In this document: positions 52,010 through 64,000 of the stretch, in pieces
Layout of the letters: each line of letters starts with the position of its first letter
Position numbering within the stretch: position 1 is the stretch's first letter
Assembly (NCBI RefSeq): GCF_905220565.1
Contig: NC_059406.1
Location: 7,760,001 to 7,824,000 of the forward strand
Direction: 5' to 3'
From: Melitaea cinxia
Taxonomy: Eukaryota; Arthropoda; Insecta; Lepidoptera; Nymphalidae
Length of the DNA stretch: 64,000 nucleotides
Translations under genes and position numbers: made by a program
Notes under the pieces: model-generated
Databases searched by the model: none
What the model saw: only the letters and a program-made list of their open reading frames with translations
What the model was told of the DNA's origin: nothing

Positions 52010-53492
52010 ATTTTCTTTAGTTACTGAACCAATTATTATCAAATTTTGTAAGCATCTATAGTTTGGTCCAACTTGGGAGATAGGGTAGTTTTTATCTCAA
52101 TCGGACCCGGTAGGTGGCGCTGCTATCGGTATGTAACCATAGATCAAGTAAAAAAAGGTAGATAACGCACCTAGAACAGAAAACTGAAGCCACTTTTTTA
52201 AAGATGTGTGAGTGAGTGAAGTGTTGACACGTTTTAAAAAAAGTCCCTAAAATTTTTATTAAACAATTAATTTAATATAGGTAAAATGGGTATGTGAAAA
52301 TAAAAACCTGTTTATAGTTTTAAATAAATTTACTAAAAATAAAACAAAAAATCGGTAGAATAATAAAAAAATATATTCGTAAGATAATCGTATATATGGA
52401 CACTTCCTATCCCCTCTGTTTATCTGTTTTCAGTTTGCAGTCGGTTTTTTTTAACTATTTTTCTTAAACCTAGAATCCTTTATGTTGTATAAGTTTTTTA
52501 AATTTTTGTCGCTTAGAACTCAGAGTCATCGTCATTGTTGTATTTTACTAATATGATGTAGTCTTATGTTCAAATATTTTTCAATCACTAATCGTATTAA
52601 ATTGACTTTATGCGCATGGCCAGCATAATCGTGGTCATTTTCTCAGTCTTACAGCCGCTACCCATTCACCTCTTATTAAAATATTCGTTGGAAACCTAAA
52701 ACCATGAAATTTGATAGTAAAATATGGGTACCTAGTTTACTCAAAAATTGTAAAAAGTTAAAACATAAAACAAACGAGTTAATAATTCATAAATATATTT
52801 TGATTTTTTTTATTTTCAATTTATGTAACACAAAATAACAAGAGAAAAAAAAACAATAACTATGTCTACTTTTTACTTAATTATTTTTCTGATTGCGTAC
52901 AATTTACTTACCCACATTTTGGGGTATTGATAAAAAGAACTACTGGCAACACTCCCGTGGTACGTCATTTCGTGACATTGAAATTATAAGTTCCGAATAA
53001 CCTCAATATTATTTTGGAATAACAATAAATTTAAAGTTTTATATGTACTTACGTGTGAAACGATATTCCTTCAGATTTTTTGTTTACTTTAGTATTGTTT
53101 TTGCACCATTTAATCACACAAGTCGGCATTTTATAAGCAAAGTTACTGTATGAAGCCTCGTGACATACTAACGAAAATGAGCGTAGTTTGATGCATATGT
53201 GTGCGTGAGCGCGTGTATTTACTTGAAGGAGCCGAGTTTTGTGGCTTCACTAACAACAAAGGCCGTGCATTATCTACTTTTTTTTACTATATCTATGTAT
53301 GTAACTCCAAAACTACTAAACCAATTTTTATCAAATTTTGTAAGCATCTGTAATTTGGTCCAACTTGAGAGATAGGGTTGGTTTTGTCTCAAGTGGACCC
53401 GGTAGGTGGTGCTGTTATCGATGTGTAAGCTATCAAATTTGGCAGCTGTTTTTCGGGCAGGACAACGTCTGCCGGGTCCGCTAGTAATATAT
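52010..53492. repeat. Duplicated repeat module around a DNA element with inverted ends
   Basis: The module 'tttggtccaacttgggagat ... cggacccggtaggtggcgct' occurs at 52010-52140 and 53310-53440. Between them, AGTAAAAAAAGGTAGATAA at about 52148 and its near-complement at about 53289 mark an inverted-ended insert of ~1.1 kb, with GAAGCCAC also mirrored. The right module ends in a Helitron-like terminus (hairpin ggcag...ctgcc, then GGGTCCGCTAG before T). Confidence 0.6.
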
Positions 53493-53779
53493 AATTACTA
53501 ATATTTATTTATTTATTTATTTGAGTTAACATTTATTGCAATTACAGTATAAAACTAAGGCGTTCAACAAACAAACAAAAACAATAATACAACAAATACA
53601 CAGTAAACACATAATCATAATACGAGAATATACCAAACAATTAACTTATTTAATTTATTCAATAAGTGAAGCGCTTACTATGTTGGGGCGCTCCGAGTCG
53701 CCTGCGTCTGCGTATATACGAGTACGTATAATGGAAGATCCTACTTTTTCCAATCAATTAAACAGCAAGATTTAGTATC

Positions 53780-53905
53780 TATCCCTCGTAGTGAAGAAGC
53801 GTGGTGGATTAAGCTCCAAACCTTATTCTACATGGAGAAAGAGGCCTAAGCATAGGCCTCTTTCTCAGCGGGGTGTTAAAGGCTGAAACACTTAATAAAT
53901 CAGAA
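53780..53905 (+). repeat. SINE 3' part with a hairpin
   Basis: 'gtagtgaagaagcgtggtgg' to 'aaaggctgaaacacttaata'. 53838-53869 forms a 13-bp perfect inverted repeat (gagaaagaggcct, 6-base loop). Confidence 0.65.
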
Positions 53906-54299
53906 ATAGCAAAAAGCGTATGGCATTAGTTTATTTACATAGAAACCTTACATCTACGACAGATATAGCACATGTGGGGCAACCTTCTACAGGTATAGAA
54001 AAAATATTTGCTAAGTCAAGAAAAATGTGTCGAGCTCAGATTATGTAGGTACCTATATTATGTACAGCGCAATAAGTGGCAAGGATACGTCGATCGTACA
54101 CAAAGCCACATATTCCGAGGAGCAAACAAATTAGATTTTTGAGTTTTCTGTAAACATTTTGTATCCCTTTCATTGTTAAGAATACATATAGATCCATGAA
54201 TACCTACATCTTAATTAATGTACAAAACATGAATACCTACAGATACTAAAAAAAAAGCACGCGGACAATTCAAATTATCAATTTGCATTGAAATTAACG

Positions 54300-54690
54300 A
54301 AATGCTAATCTATACTAATATTATAAAGCTGAAGAGTTTGTTTGTTTGTTTGAACGCGCTAATCTCAGAAACTACTGGTCCACTGGTTATTTTTGTGTTA
54401 TATAGCCCATTTATCGAGGAAGGTTATAGGCTATATATCATCACGCTAAGTCTAAAAGGAGCGGAACACCAATGAAGAATGTTTCAAAATCGGGGCTTCT
54501 TTTTTCCTTTTGAGAGCTTCCGCTGCGTGCGCTGTGAAAACAGTTAAAGTTTCGCAAAAATTATGTATGACAGAATCGATCCTCTTTAAAGGTTCTAAAA
54601 AAAAGTCCGCGACAGCATATATCTATCTTTTAAGGTTGGCTCACTATAACCTTTTATATGCTAACCAAGTTTGTTTTAAAATAATGTATT
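54300..54690 (+). repeat. Helitron-like repeat, partial
   Basis: 'atctatactaatattataaa' then 'cgctaatctcagaaactact' and 'gaggaaggttataggctata', a widespread lepidopteran family; its 3' end is lost. Confidence 0.65.
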
Positions 54691-55393
54691 ATTTGTGAAG
54701 ATGTTTTTATAAACGCGATATTAATCCTAATCTAAATAAATACGTTATTCATCACAAGTATTTAATGTAAAACAAAATAGCCTTTATATAATTCGATTTC
54801 AGTAAGTATCTCAGGAGATATCGCAGTTTTAACATCGCAGCAAAATAATGATCAAGTATTGCGTGCGCCTCTGTTCCACGCGGACGAGGTCGCGCGCAGA
54901 AGCTAGTAAGCAAGATAATGATAAAGAAATTAATGATACAACGATACAACGATTAATAAATAATAATTTTTGAGAAGTTTTGAAAAATTTGTACAATTGT
55001 AAAACTCTAAAATAAAGACAAACTACATAAGATAGATAAGATTTGTCAAATTTGCATTAATTTTATCTCAATTATAATTGCGTCGTTGATATTTCTATTG
55101 ATCAAATTTCTGTTTTTTTTTGCGATACTTACAAATAAATCAACGCACATAATACAAACATTAACAACACTAACATTAACTTTTATTATATTTATTTAAT
55201 TTTATATTACTTACTATTTACCTAACCGCCACCATATCTTTAAAGTAAATATGGCAAAGAAAGACGCATGATAACAATGTAATTTAGTATACGTGAGGAT
55301 TGTAGCGTGCTTTAGTCGTGGTACAAAAATGTGTTTAATGTGAAAATATTATTTTGTGCCTATGTATGTAGTGCACCACCTTGACCTTACTAA
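54691..55393. other. Sequence upstream of the ATG exon
   Basis: AT-rich, no clear repeat. If 55394 is an alternative first exon, its promoter and leader are here; no core motif stands out. Confidence 0.35.
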
Positions 55394-55608
55394 ATGTCAA
55401 ACATAGATTGGCATTCTGTGATAAGCACCGCGTTGCTTGTGGCCAAATGGAAGAGACAAATGGAAAGGGAGAATGAGAAATTAGAAATAAGGTGTAATAG
55501 AGTTCGATGGGCTCTTAGGCGAGACAGCCTCCCATTGGTACATCTAAGAAAGGCTTGGCTTAAGAGCAAGCGAAGTATATCACCCGATGCGTTACTTTGG
55601 CGTCGGAG
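55394..55608 (+). CDS. ATG exon, possible alternative first exon of the second gene
   Basis: Opens MSNIDWHSVISTALLVAKWK and continues RQMERENEKLEIRCNRVRWA, LRRDSLPLVHLRKAWLKSKR, ending DALLWRRR, with donor gtaagt at 55609. The highly charged sequence is helical in character; no domain recognised. It ends in phase 2, like exon 4 at 48640, so both could join the same downstream exon beyond the window. It could also begin a different gene. Confidence 0.5.
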
Positions 55609-55659
55609 GTAAGTTTTCAGATTAATCGGAAATAGTCGCGAATTTAGATGAAAATAATA

Positions 55660-56013
55660 CTTCACTATTTCCCTTGGTCATGCCACCACGCGTGAACGCC
55701 TGGACCGATTTCGATAATTATTTTTTGTTCTGTTTGTTATTGTCAGGAGAAGGTTTTTATGAGAGAGAAAAAATAAGAAAATTATGTGAAAAATTAGAAA
55801 AATTAAGATTCATACCTACTTGACTAGCATATAAAATTATTTCTCTAACCATGGCGCTTTAGACAATATACAGTTTTTTTAATGTACCCTTATGACGTTT
55901 GACATAGAATTGACAGAAGATTGGTTATAATACTTTTTTTTAATTTTTTTTTTAATTATACCAATTCGAATTTAATATTCATAGTTAAGACAGGATAACG
56001 TCTGTCGGGTCAG
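55660..56013 (+). repeat. Helitron-like repeat 3' part
   Basis: Ends with hairpin gacag...ctgtc and GGGTCAGCTAG before T. The body has 'cgcctggaccgatttcgata'. Confidence 0.65.
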
Positions 56014-56244
56014 CTAGTTATTTTATAATTATTTAATGACACCCTCGCTGATGTGATGAAAGTTGAAAAGAAATAATTCGATAATAAGTAAACCTCTTAC
56101 AAAATATAAAATACGTGTTAATTAAGCTTTTGCGAGAAATCAATAGGTAAAGAAATGTAATAATTACATTATAATTAAGGGTTTCAAATAGGCATATATC
56201 TACTTAGACATAGTTATATATCAGCTCATAGATTTCAAAATTCT

Positions 56245-56620
56245 AAACTTAAAATTCGGACTCGCGCACATGGGCTCTGTACAAAAATTATTAAAAATAT
56301 TTTCGCAATTTTTCCTTTATCTGTGTTATAAGACGTTGCTTCGTACCAAATTAAAAAATTCTAAGTTCACGGGGCCTGTAGGTTTTAATTCCCTTGTGAG
56401 TGTCGAAAATTTACAGCATAAGCGGCTGTATCTTTTGATTGCGTTGGCTTTAGATTTGATTTTTTCACAGCTTCAACAAGCAGTAAACCTGAGTATTTTA
56501 TATGAAATTCAGCTCGATACCTCCTTGTGTTCCTGAGAAAAAGCGTCTTGACAAACAGACGAACAACAAAGTGATCCTATAAGGGTTCCATTTTTTCCTT
56601 TTGAGGTACGGAACCCTAAT
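56245..56620 (+). repeat. Dispersed lepidopteran repeat
   Basis: From 'aattcggactcgcgcacatg' to 'gaggtacggaaccctaataa'. The 88-codon frame inside is not supported as a gene. Confidence 0.6.
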
Positions 56621-57090
56621 AAGGCCGTTTATTAACAAATTTTTGTTTCACATATACTATCGCACATCTTTTTTTCATTGTATAAAAATAAATAAGTATG
56701 CTTTTCTTAATATTACTTTTATGTTACCTACAGTTGATTTTAATTCTAGCAATGTTATAAATAAAACTTAGATTCTTAGATTTAGCATACTTTACAGTTG
56801 GCTGCAAAGATTACTGGTGTTACATTGCATAGCAAAAAAAGTTGGAAAAGAACAAATATTGTATTAAATTCCTTTTACATATTAAAAGTCAAAAGCGTAG
56901 TGAATATTAAACTTACTTACATACAGTTTCTGTCTTCCTATATTTATTTAGTCGATCATTTATGTCAGAATAATGCTTCACTAGTATTATTCTTAGGTCT
57001 GTTTAATCGGTTGTCAATAAAGTTTATCGTCCACTTAAGTTACGAGGTACACTTTAACAGGACGAAGCAGAATTGAATAAGCCATTAGGA

Positions 57091-57393
57091 TAGTGGCGAA
57101 GCGTGAATTTTTGCCTCCCGGTGCCCACCCAAAATTTGCCTCCCCCACTAATTCATTTGCTTTTTTATACAATTAATTTAACACACTAATTGTAAGCTCA
57201 AATTTCATTATGTTCATTAACCAACTTCAAAAAAGGAGGAGATTCTCAATTCTACCGTACTTTTATGTGTCACATTGCGGACGCGATTTGGAACTCTTTT
57301 TTGTCAATTGAAAAACTCGTGGTGATTTTGCCGCCACCCTTTTGTGTGCCGCCAGGTGCTATGTCCTCCGTCACCCCCTACGCAACGCCACTG
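57091..57393. mobile_element. hAT-like MITE
   Basis: Ends TAGTGGCGAAGCGTG and CTACGCAACGCCACTG (imperfect inverted repeat). Flanks CATTAGGA and CATTAAGA match at 7 of 8. It contains an end fragment of the AACCGACTTC repeat (57219-57275). Confidence 0.75.
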
Positions 57394-57539
57394 CATTAAG
57401 ACCTGCTTGTCCACAATACAGTTTTTTGTATTATTCTTTTCGATAGACATTAAGTTCAATTATATTGAATTATTGATATATTAGATATCAGCCTCCCGTT
57501 TTAATAATTCGTTTTTTTTTTTTAATATATAGAGTAAAA

Positions 57540-58165
57540 TTTATATATCTCGGCCAATCTCCAGAATTAAGATCATCTCGAAGACTTATGCTGGAGCTAC
57601 CGTACATAAGTCCAAGTACTTTAGTCAGTCTTTTACTATTCAGGCTATTAAATTATGGAATAGTCTGCCCTTACCCATAAGGGAGGCCAAATCACTGTTG
57701 ACTTTTAGTTAAGGAGTACTATCTTAAGATGGAGACGATTTAGTGTTATGAGGTGCAATTTCATTTCTTTTTTTTCTTTTTGTTTATAATATTTGTTTTT
57801 TTTTTTATCAATTCACTTAATTTTTATGCTCAATTTACGTTCATTGCTTACATACTTTATTAGTTTATAATAGAATATATACTATATTTTTATTCTTCTT
57901 TTTATTTATTTATGTATTTTCTATAAGTATTAGAATGCAGACATTTGTATGTAAGTTTATTATACATTTACACCACCTACCCAATTTGGATAATATTTAT
58001 TATACACACACACTCAATTTGAACAATAAGTTGCCTTTTTGTCTGGACTGTCTGGAAGAAATGGCTAATAAGCCATAAGTCCACCCATTGTACTTCACTG
58101 TCTGTAATTATCTTTATGGTTTGGTTGTAATATATTTGTGGTGTACAATAAAGTATAAAATAAAT
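57540..58165 (+). pseudogene. LINE ORF2 C-terminus and 3' UTR
   Basis: The plus frame reads ISRIKIISKTYAGATVHKSK, YFSQSFTIQAIKLWNSLPLP, IREAKSLLTF then stop: the C-terminal SxxVxxWNSLP motif of CR1/Jockey-like elements. The 3' UTR ends GTGTACAATAAAGTATAAAA with (AAAT)n. A 5'-truncated copy, plausibly of the same family as 1-3978. Confidence 0.75.
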
Positions 58166-58231
58166 AAATAAAAATAAATAAATATGTAGTTCTAGTATTA
58201 AAACAAATGTTGAAAGCTATTATATCCATAC

Positions 58232-59680
58232 TAGCTGTGCCCGCGGCTTCGCCCGCGTTGAAATTAGTGTGTCACAAAGTATTCCCAGCAAACTTCCAGT
58301 GAAACTCTCATCAAAAATGGCTTAGCCGTTCCGTAAACCTTCCTCTTGCCAATGGTGGAGCCCTCTCTCCAATGGTGAAACCGCATGAAAATCTGTTCAG
58401 TAAATTTTGAGCGAATCGATCACACACACTTTTGGGGACTTTGATTATAATATACTAACTGTTGCCCGCGACTACGTCCTCGTGGTTATGAAGATATGCA
58501 TTACTGTTAAGATGTTTAACGCAAATTATTTTTTCATTTCAGTCACTTGAAATGCTTATCAAACTGAGTAACTTTTTAAAAGGCACAATTTAGTATAATT
58601 TAATAGTTATTTTTATTAAACCTCTCTATACACCACATTTTTGGTTTTATTTTCAGGCTGTATATGTTTCATACAAACTATCAACCCCAATTAAACCCCC
58701 TTAGCGATGGAATATCAAAAAATCCACTCTTAGCGGACGTCTGCTAACTATAATCTACCTCCCTGCCAAACTTTATCTTTGTCCAACTTGGATGGATAGA
58801 CCATCCAGTGGTTTTTGAGTTCTCGTGATGAGTGAGTCAGTGACCTTTCTCTTTTATATATATAGATTACGATGCATTATTTGGACACCTCCTCACCATC
58901 TATAGAGCATATATTTTAAATTTCAAGTCTCTTACTTCAAAAACATGAGACTTTCCACTTAGAGGTTGATTTTCGTAAGATCGGTTCTTAGCGGATGTTT
59001 ACGCCCCATAAGGAACCTACCTGCCAAATTCCAAGTTTGTAGCTGTTAGAGTTTCGGAGGTTTCGTGATGAGTGAGTCAACCTACCATCCCCCGTTTTAA
59101 CCCCAAAAGGGAGTTGATTTCTAAAGACACATTATTTGGACACCTTCTCATCATCTATAAGGCATACATTTTAAATTTCAAGTCTCTTACTTCAAAAACA
59201 TGGGACTTTCATACAAACTTCCAACTCCCGTTTTACCCCCTTAGGGGTCGAATTTCGTAAAATCCGTTCTTAGCGAATGTTTACGCCCTAAAAGGGCCTA
59301 TCTGCCAAATTTCAAGTTTGTAGGTGTTATAGTTTCGGAGATTTCGTGATGAGTGAGTAAACCTACCATCCCCCGTTTTAACTCCAAAAGGGAGTTGATT
59401 TCTAAAGATACATTATTAGGACACCTTCTCATCATCTATAAGGCATATATTTTAAATTTCAAGTCTCTTCAAAAACATATGACTTTCATACAAACTTCCA
59501 ACTCCCGTTTTACCCCCTTAGGGGTCGAGTTTCGTAAAATCCGTTCTTAGCGGATGCCTACGTCTTATAAGGAGCCTACCTGCCAAATTTCAAGTTTTTA
59601 GGTATTATAGTTTCGGAGATTTCGTGATGAGTAAGTGACCTTTCGCTTTTATATTTATTATAAAAGATTATAGACTATAA
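58232..59680 (-). repeat. Composite Helitron-like repeat, inverted copy
   Basis: Inverted counterpart of 31416-32996, starting ACTAGCTGTGCCCGCGGCTT. It carries about three and a half ~240-280-bp modules ('tcacgaaatctccgaaac'-type ends). Two near-identical short frames (59072, 59353) come from the tandem modules and are not genes. Confidence 0.75.
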
Positions 59681-60954
59681 CAGAATTTTCTTCTATATAT
59701 GTAAAAGTAGGATTTTACATTGTTAAATAGATATATACTTTTGTTATATAGAATATTACGTCCATGACGTTATGGAGGTTGTGATATAAATAATATAATC
59801 CAAAAAGACAAGTTTTTTAATATATAGGTGCTACACTATGCTCTATTTAAATACTAATAGCTCTAAGTTATCAAATTTTGGTAATGTCGCATAAAAATCT
59901 CGTAAAACACAAACAAAAATGTCAAAAAAATGTCGTGTAAAATAACGTAGGTTACTAAATTTAATTACAGAAAGCAAGATAAAGAACTTTATATTTAAAT
60001 TGTATTTATATTATTAAACACAGAAAGTCACTTCAATTTTAATTTGTTCTGAGATTACAATTTAAAAAAAAGCAAGATACAACGCAAGCAGCAAACAAGG
60101 AAATAAATTACGTTTTTATATTTTTTAATATCACTTTTAATTTTATTACTATAAAAAAGCACTTAAAGATATCTTATATCAACAGTTAACAGTTAATAAA
60201 TAATGGTAGGTACACTAGATAGGAAAATGATCCGGCAAATTTAAGTAATGAGTTCATGCCATTTGTGGCGCGAACATGTGCAGGCCTATGTCCTGCAGTG
60301 GACTGCGATAGACTGAAGTGGTGGTGGTGGAAATCTAATTAAAGTAAATTGCAAATTAGACTGCAACTCTTTTCCAAATACTTAAATAAGAATAAGCCTG
60401 TATCCACTAAGGTAAAATAAAATATTTAATTCAGATATTGTCACTATTGATAGATTCAACCTTACAACGTAGTTATGAATCCAACGACACTTATACAGGA
60501 GATCGTTTAACCTAATTCGATCATCCATGAACGAAATACCTTTTGAAACGTTATTTCATTGGACCGACGAACATTACGAATGGGAACGTTAAACAAAACA
60601 TCTTTGATAAGATGACCCACATTTGGAAGTGGGGCTTTATTTAGTCTTCGTAGCTCATACAGAAGACGTAATAGAAGTAGTTCTTAAGATCTTATATGTA
60701 AAAAGGGGGCCCGTTGTAAGATTATAATAATATTTATATGTAATACATAATACTAGGCCTGGATTCCTGGCGGCCTTGTATTCGTCACTAGATAAGTTTT
60801 GCAAACTAAAGATGTTTAGAACAAATGCTACTTAAACACACTTTTAAATTCATCTCATGCATGTATAATAATAAGTATGTTTAACTGTGTGGTCATCTGT
60901 TCCTAAGGTAGGTAAGTTAAAGCCCGTGGTTTAAGTAATAGCCTGCTGATATTG

Positions 60955-60990
<36 letters not shown>

Positions 60991-61125
60991 GTAATAAATC
61001 GATATATTAAATATATATATTACACCCAGACTTTGCAGATAAAAAAATCTGATGTTGAGATACGATTAATTATTATTTACTATAATTTTGAACGACGTCT
61101 TTTACATTAATACTAGCATATAATT
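59681..61125. other. Unannotated, with RTE tail and (AT)n
   Basis: 60245-60335 is an RTE tail ('ggcctatgtcctgcagtgga', (GGT)n end). An (AT)n run is at 60953-60981. Otherwise nothing recognised. Confidence 0.4.
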
Positions 61126-61885
61126 GTGTTTGCTCGCAAACGAAAAAAAAAACCGACTCCAATTACATCCACGAGTAATACAACGTAGATCGACGAAAAA
61201 ATAGTCAAGTAACTACGCGTTATCAAAGATTACTCAAAAAGTAGTTATCAGATCTCAATAAAATTTATATGTGACCACATGACAAACATCAGCTTTCGAT
61301 TAAATTAAAAATTATTAAAATCGGTACACCCAGTAAAAAGTTATAGCGGATTTTAAAGAGTTTCCCTCGATTTCTCTAGGATCCCATCATCAGATCCTGG
61401 TTTCCTTATCATGGTATCAAACTACAGATATCCCCTTTCCAACAAAAAAAGAATTATCAAAATCGGTACATCCAGTAGAAAGTTATTGCGGATTTTCGAG
61501 AGTTTCCCTCGATTTCTCTGGGATCCCATCATCAGATCCTAGTTTCGTTATCATGGTACCAAACTAGGGATATCCTCTTTCCAACAAAAAAAGAATTATC
61601 AAAATCGGAACATCCAGTAGAAAGTTATGCGGTATAATACAACGTAGGTCGACGAAAAAAGCGTCAAGTAAAAACGCATTATTAGATATAACTCGAAAAG
61701 TAGTTGTTAGATCTCAAATAAATTTAAATGGGACCAATTGGCACACAAAACCTTTCGATTAAAACAAAATTTGTCGAAATCGGTCCACACGGGCAAAAGT
61801 TCTGATGTAACATACATAAAAAAAAAAAAAAAAAAAAATACAGTCGAATTGAGAACCTCCTCCTTTTTTGGAAGTCGGTTAAAAA
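61126..61885 (-). repeat. AACCGACTTC repeat, longest copy
   Basis: From AATTGTGTTTGCTCGCAAAC to GGAAGTCGGTT. It has an internal tandem duplication of about 145 bases ('gagtttccctcgatttctct ... aaaagaattatcaaaatcgg') not present in copy 1. Confidence 0.8.
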
Positions 61886-62037
61886 CGAAATTTGTATTTC
61901 TCGCCAAGTTATTAAACAATGTATGAGAGTTTATTACTCTCAATGTTTTAACTTCCTTGTTGAAACATTTACACAAGGTAACACAATGAACGTAATACTT
62001 ATTTAATAAATAAGAGAACATTTTACTGTATAAAAAT

Positions 62038-62388
62038 AATTGTGTTCGCTCGCAAACGAAAAAAAGCGACTTCAATTACATCGACAAGTATTATGTAAGT
62101 AGATGACAAAAATTAACAAACGCACTAGTCGTCACTACAATTTCCGATGGTTTCCCTCGATTTCTCTGGGATTCCATGATGAGATCCTGGTTCCCTTATC
62201 ATGGTACCACACTTGGGGTATTTCCTTTCCAACAAAAAAAGAATTATCAATATGTTATGTACCGAACATAAACGACGAAGTGATCCCCGAACATACATTA
62301 AAAAAAAATTGTATATTATAGGTTACTCAATTCGATCTATATAAGGTCGAATTAAGTAACCTCATCCTTTTTTGAAGTCGGTTAATAA
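62038..62388 (-). repeat. AACCGACTTC repeat, internally deleted copy
   Basis: Both ends are present (AATTGTGTTCGCTCGCAAAC; TTTGAAGTCGGTT) with a deleted centre. Confidence 0.75.
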
Positions 62389-64000
62389 ATAGAGCAGGTC
62401 ATATATTTAGAGAAATATAGGTACCTATTACTACCTTAAATATAGGTACCTATTACTAACTTAATTCTTATTACTTTAGTTCGTCGTATTTTTAGTATCT
62501 AGATTCGACAATTTTTCGTCAATTGTGAAGTCATTTTGAAAACCTAAAAAAATACATGTACCCGGTTTAACTTTAATGTAGAACATGAGCATAAACAAAA
62601 AAAAAAAAAAAATATTTTGTACCTTTGTGGTTTTTTGAAGTTGATTTATAAAAAAAAAAACTGCGTCTTCATTCACAATTACCCTTCATGTCGAATTTCG
62701 GTACAAAAAAATATCTATATATAGATTTTGCTCTAAAATACTACTATTATTAACGTGTTTTATGCGAATTTGCAAACAGAATAAAACATTAACCTAAGTT
62801 CGAATATCACAAAGACGCAAATCACCATATTAGGCAAATGCCTACCTTTCTTTAAAAAAACGTGATTTTTAGACAGTAGGTACATTAAAACTAATTTTTC
62901 CAAAGCTGTTCAGAGAGTAAATATTAATAATATTTCATGATCTCACCTCGACCAAAGTTCGAGTTCATCGTCGGACAAAGACAAAAAAAAAAAATAGCTG
63001 ATGAAATATTAGATGTAACAAAAGAGCTATATTGGCAATGAATATCTGTAGGCGATTCTTAGTACCTACTCAGAGAATATCGTTATCTATGTATGTACAC
63101 TTATAATGAACATATATCTTATATCTTTTTAGGAATATTAATAATAAAAACTATCATCAAAAATTATATCGCAGTTTACATTTACAAGCTTCTGAATAAA
63201 TAATAATTGAATTTCTTTATCTAAATTAAACCAATTCTAAACGGTAGATTCTAAGCAATTACTCGTATGATTGCGGTTCCACCTTTACTTTTAATGCAAG
63301 TGCAATTAACATGGAAATTATTTTAACATGTTTGTTGTTTTATATTGACTGAGGTGGGGCACAGTAAGAAATCCTGCTCAAAGTTTGGAGTAGCCCGACT
63401 GGGGAAGTACCTCGACCTTACAGAAGATCACAACTAAATATTACAACTTGCAAGCAGTGTTGTATTCCTGAGGCGAGTAAGGTGATCAAGGCGATCAGTC
63501 GTCAATACGCTTGTAATGCTTCTGGTGTTGTAGGCGTCTATAAGCCACGGTAATCGCTTACCATCAGGTCGAGCCCTACGCTTGTTTCTCGACCAAGTTC
63601 TATAAAAAAAAACTTACGAAACGTAACCCTCTCTCTTTCTTTCTTCACTAACCTCTATCGACCTATCAACTTCCGTTCGCCTCACCCAATCACTCTTTTC
63701 GTAACGCTCTCACCATGCATTCATCAGTTTGCTCCCCAGGTCAAGCGTGCGTAAAGAAGTTTTACTTCAAAAAAATTATTTAAAATAACTTTTTGTTGTT
63801 TTACATTAAAATACTCTAATGTACCTATAATCAAACTGAAATTATGAGTTCCTTGTCATGTAAACGAAAGTTCAGAGAAACGGATTTGTTACAGTACTAA
63901 AGTAAAGATGTATTCCTGTTACGAAGACAAAAATTGTCACAGTTTCTCGTCACGGATTTAGGCCACATGCCAAAATTTCATGTTGCAGACAGCCACGCCT
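62389..64000. other. Right end of window
   Basis: 63370-63605 is a dispersed 3'-tail repeat ('taagccacggtaatcgctta', also inverted at 14810-14905). 63640-63770 is the inverted partner of 12500-12690. The rest is AT-rich with nothing recognised; the exon expected to follow 48640 and 55608 was not found. Confidence 0.45.

Noticed and set aside
59072..59550. Two near-identical small proteins (62 and 65 codons)
   Set aside because: They come from tandem modules of a non-coding composite repeat.

Overview
The window looks like a piece of nuclear chromosome from a moth or butterfly. The evidence is low GC, spliced genes with short exons in long AT-rich introns, and repeats typical of Lepidoptera: RTE tails carrying the 'aggcctatgtccagcagtgg' type motif, tRNA-derived SINEs, and Helitron-like copies ending in CTAGT. 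The species assignment is inference. Only two host genes are visible and most of the sequence is transposon-derived.

Layout. 1-3978 (minus) holds a non-LTR retrotransposon with an intact ORF1 and an ORF2 that is open to the window edge. 5449-18526 (plus) holds the 3' twelve exons of an orthologue of SUGP1, a SURP and G-patch splicing factor; all exon phases agree and the C-terminus is nearly identical to vertebrate SUGP1. It carries a large Gly-Pro-Met-rich insertion. 20401-23403 is an apparently intact PIF/Harbinger transposon. Its DDE transposase gene and its MADF-type accessory gene are convergent, and the last exon of each lies inside the intron of the other. It sits inside a Helitron-like copy and carries a hAT MITE in one intron. 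26595-30008 is a three-level nest: an AACCGACTTC repeat, broken by a Ginger-like integrase DNA transposon with arms made of palindromes, itself broken by a 5'-truncated R1-clade LINE. Target duplications at the two inner levels fix the order.

From 33736 to 48640 (plus) four exons with matching phases form the 5' part of a second host gene that runs off the right edge. A separate ATG exon at 55394-55608 ends in the same phase as the last of these and may be an alternative first exon. I could not identify this gene with confidence. Its introns contain a hAT element with an RTE copy inside (34642-37187), a second Ginger-like element with 40-bp palindromes (42258-44277), SINEs, MITEs, and a composite repeat that also occurs inverted 26 kb away (31416-32996 against 58232-59680).

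The most unusual biology is the pair of Ginger-like elements. Their sequences are unrelated but they share one terminal architecture: arrays of palindromes separated by about 9-bp spacers. The interlocked Harbinger gene pair comes next. No tRNA, rRNA or CRISPR was found. Splice sites, family names and nesting were worked out by eye, without database or transcript evidence.
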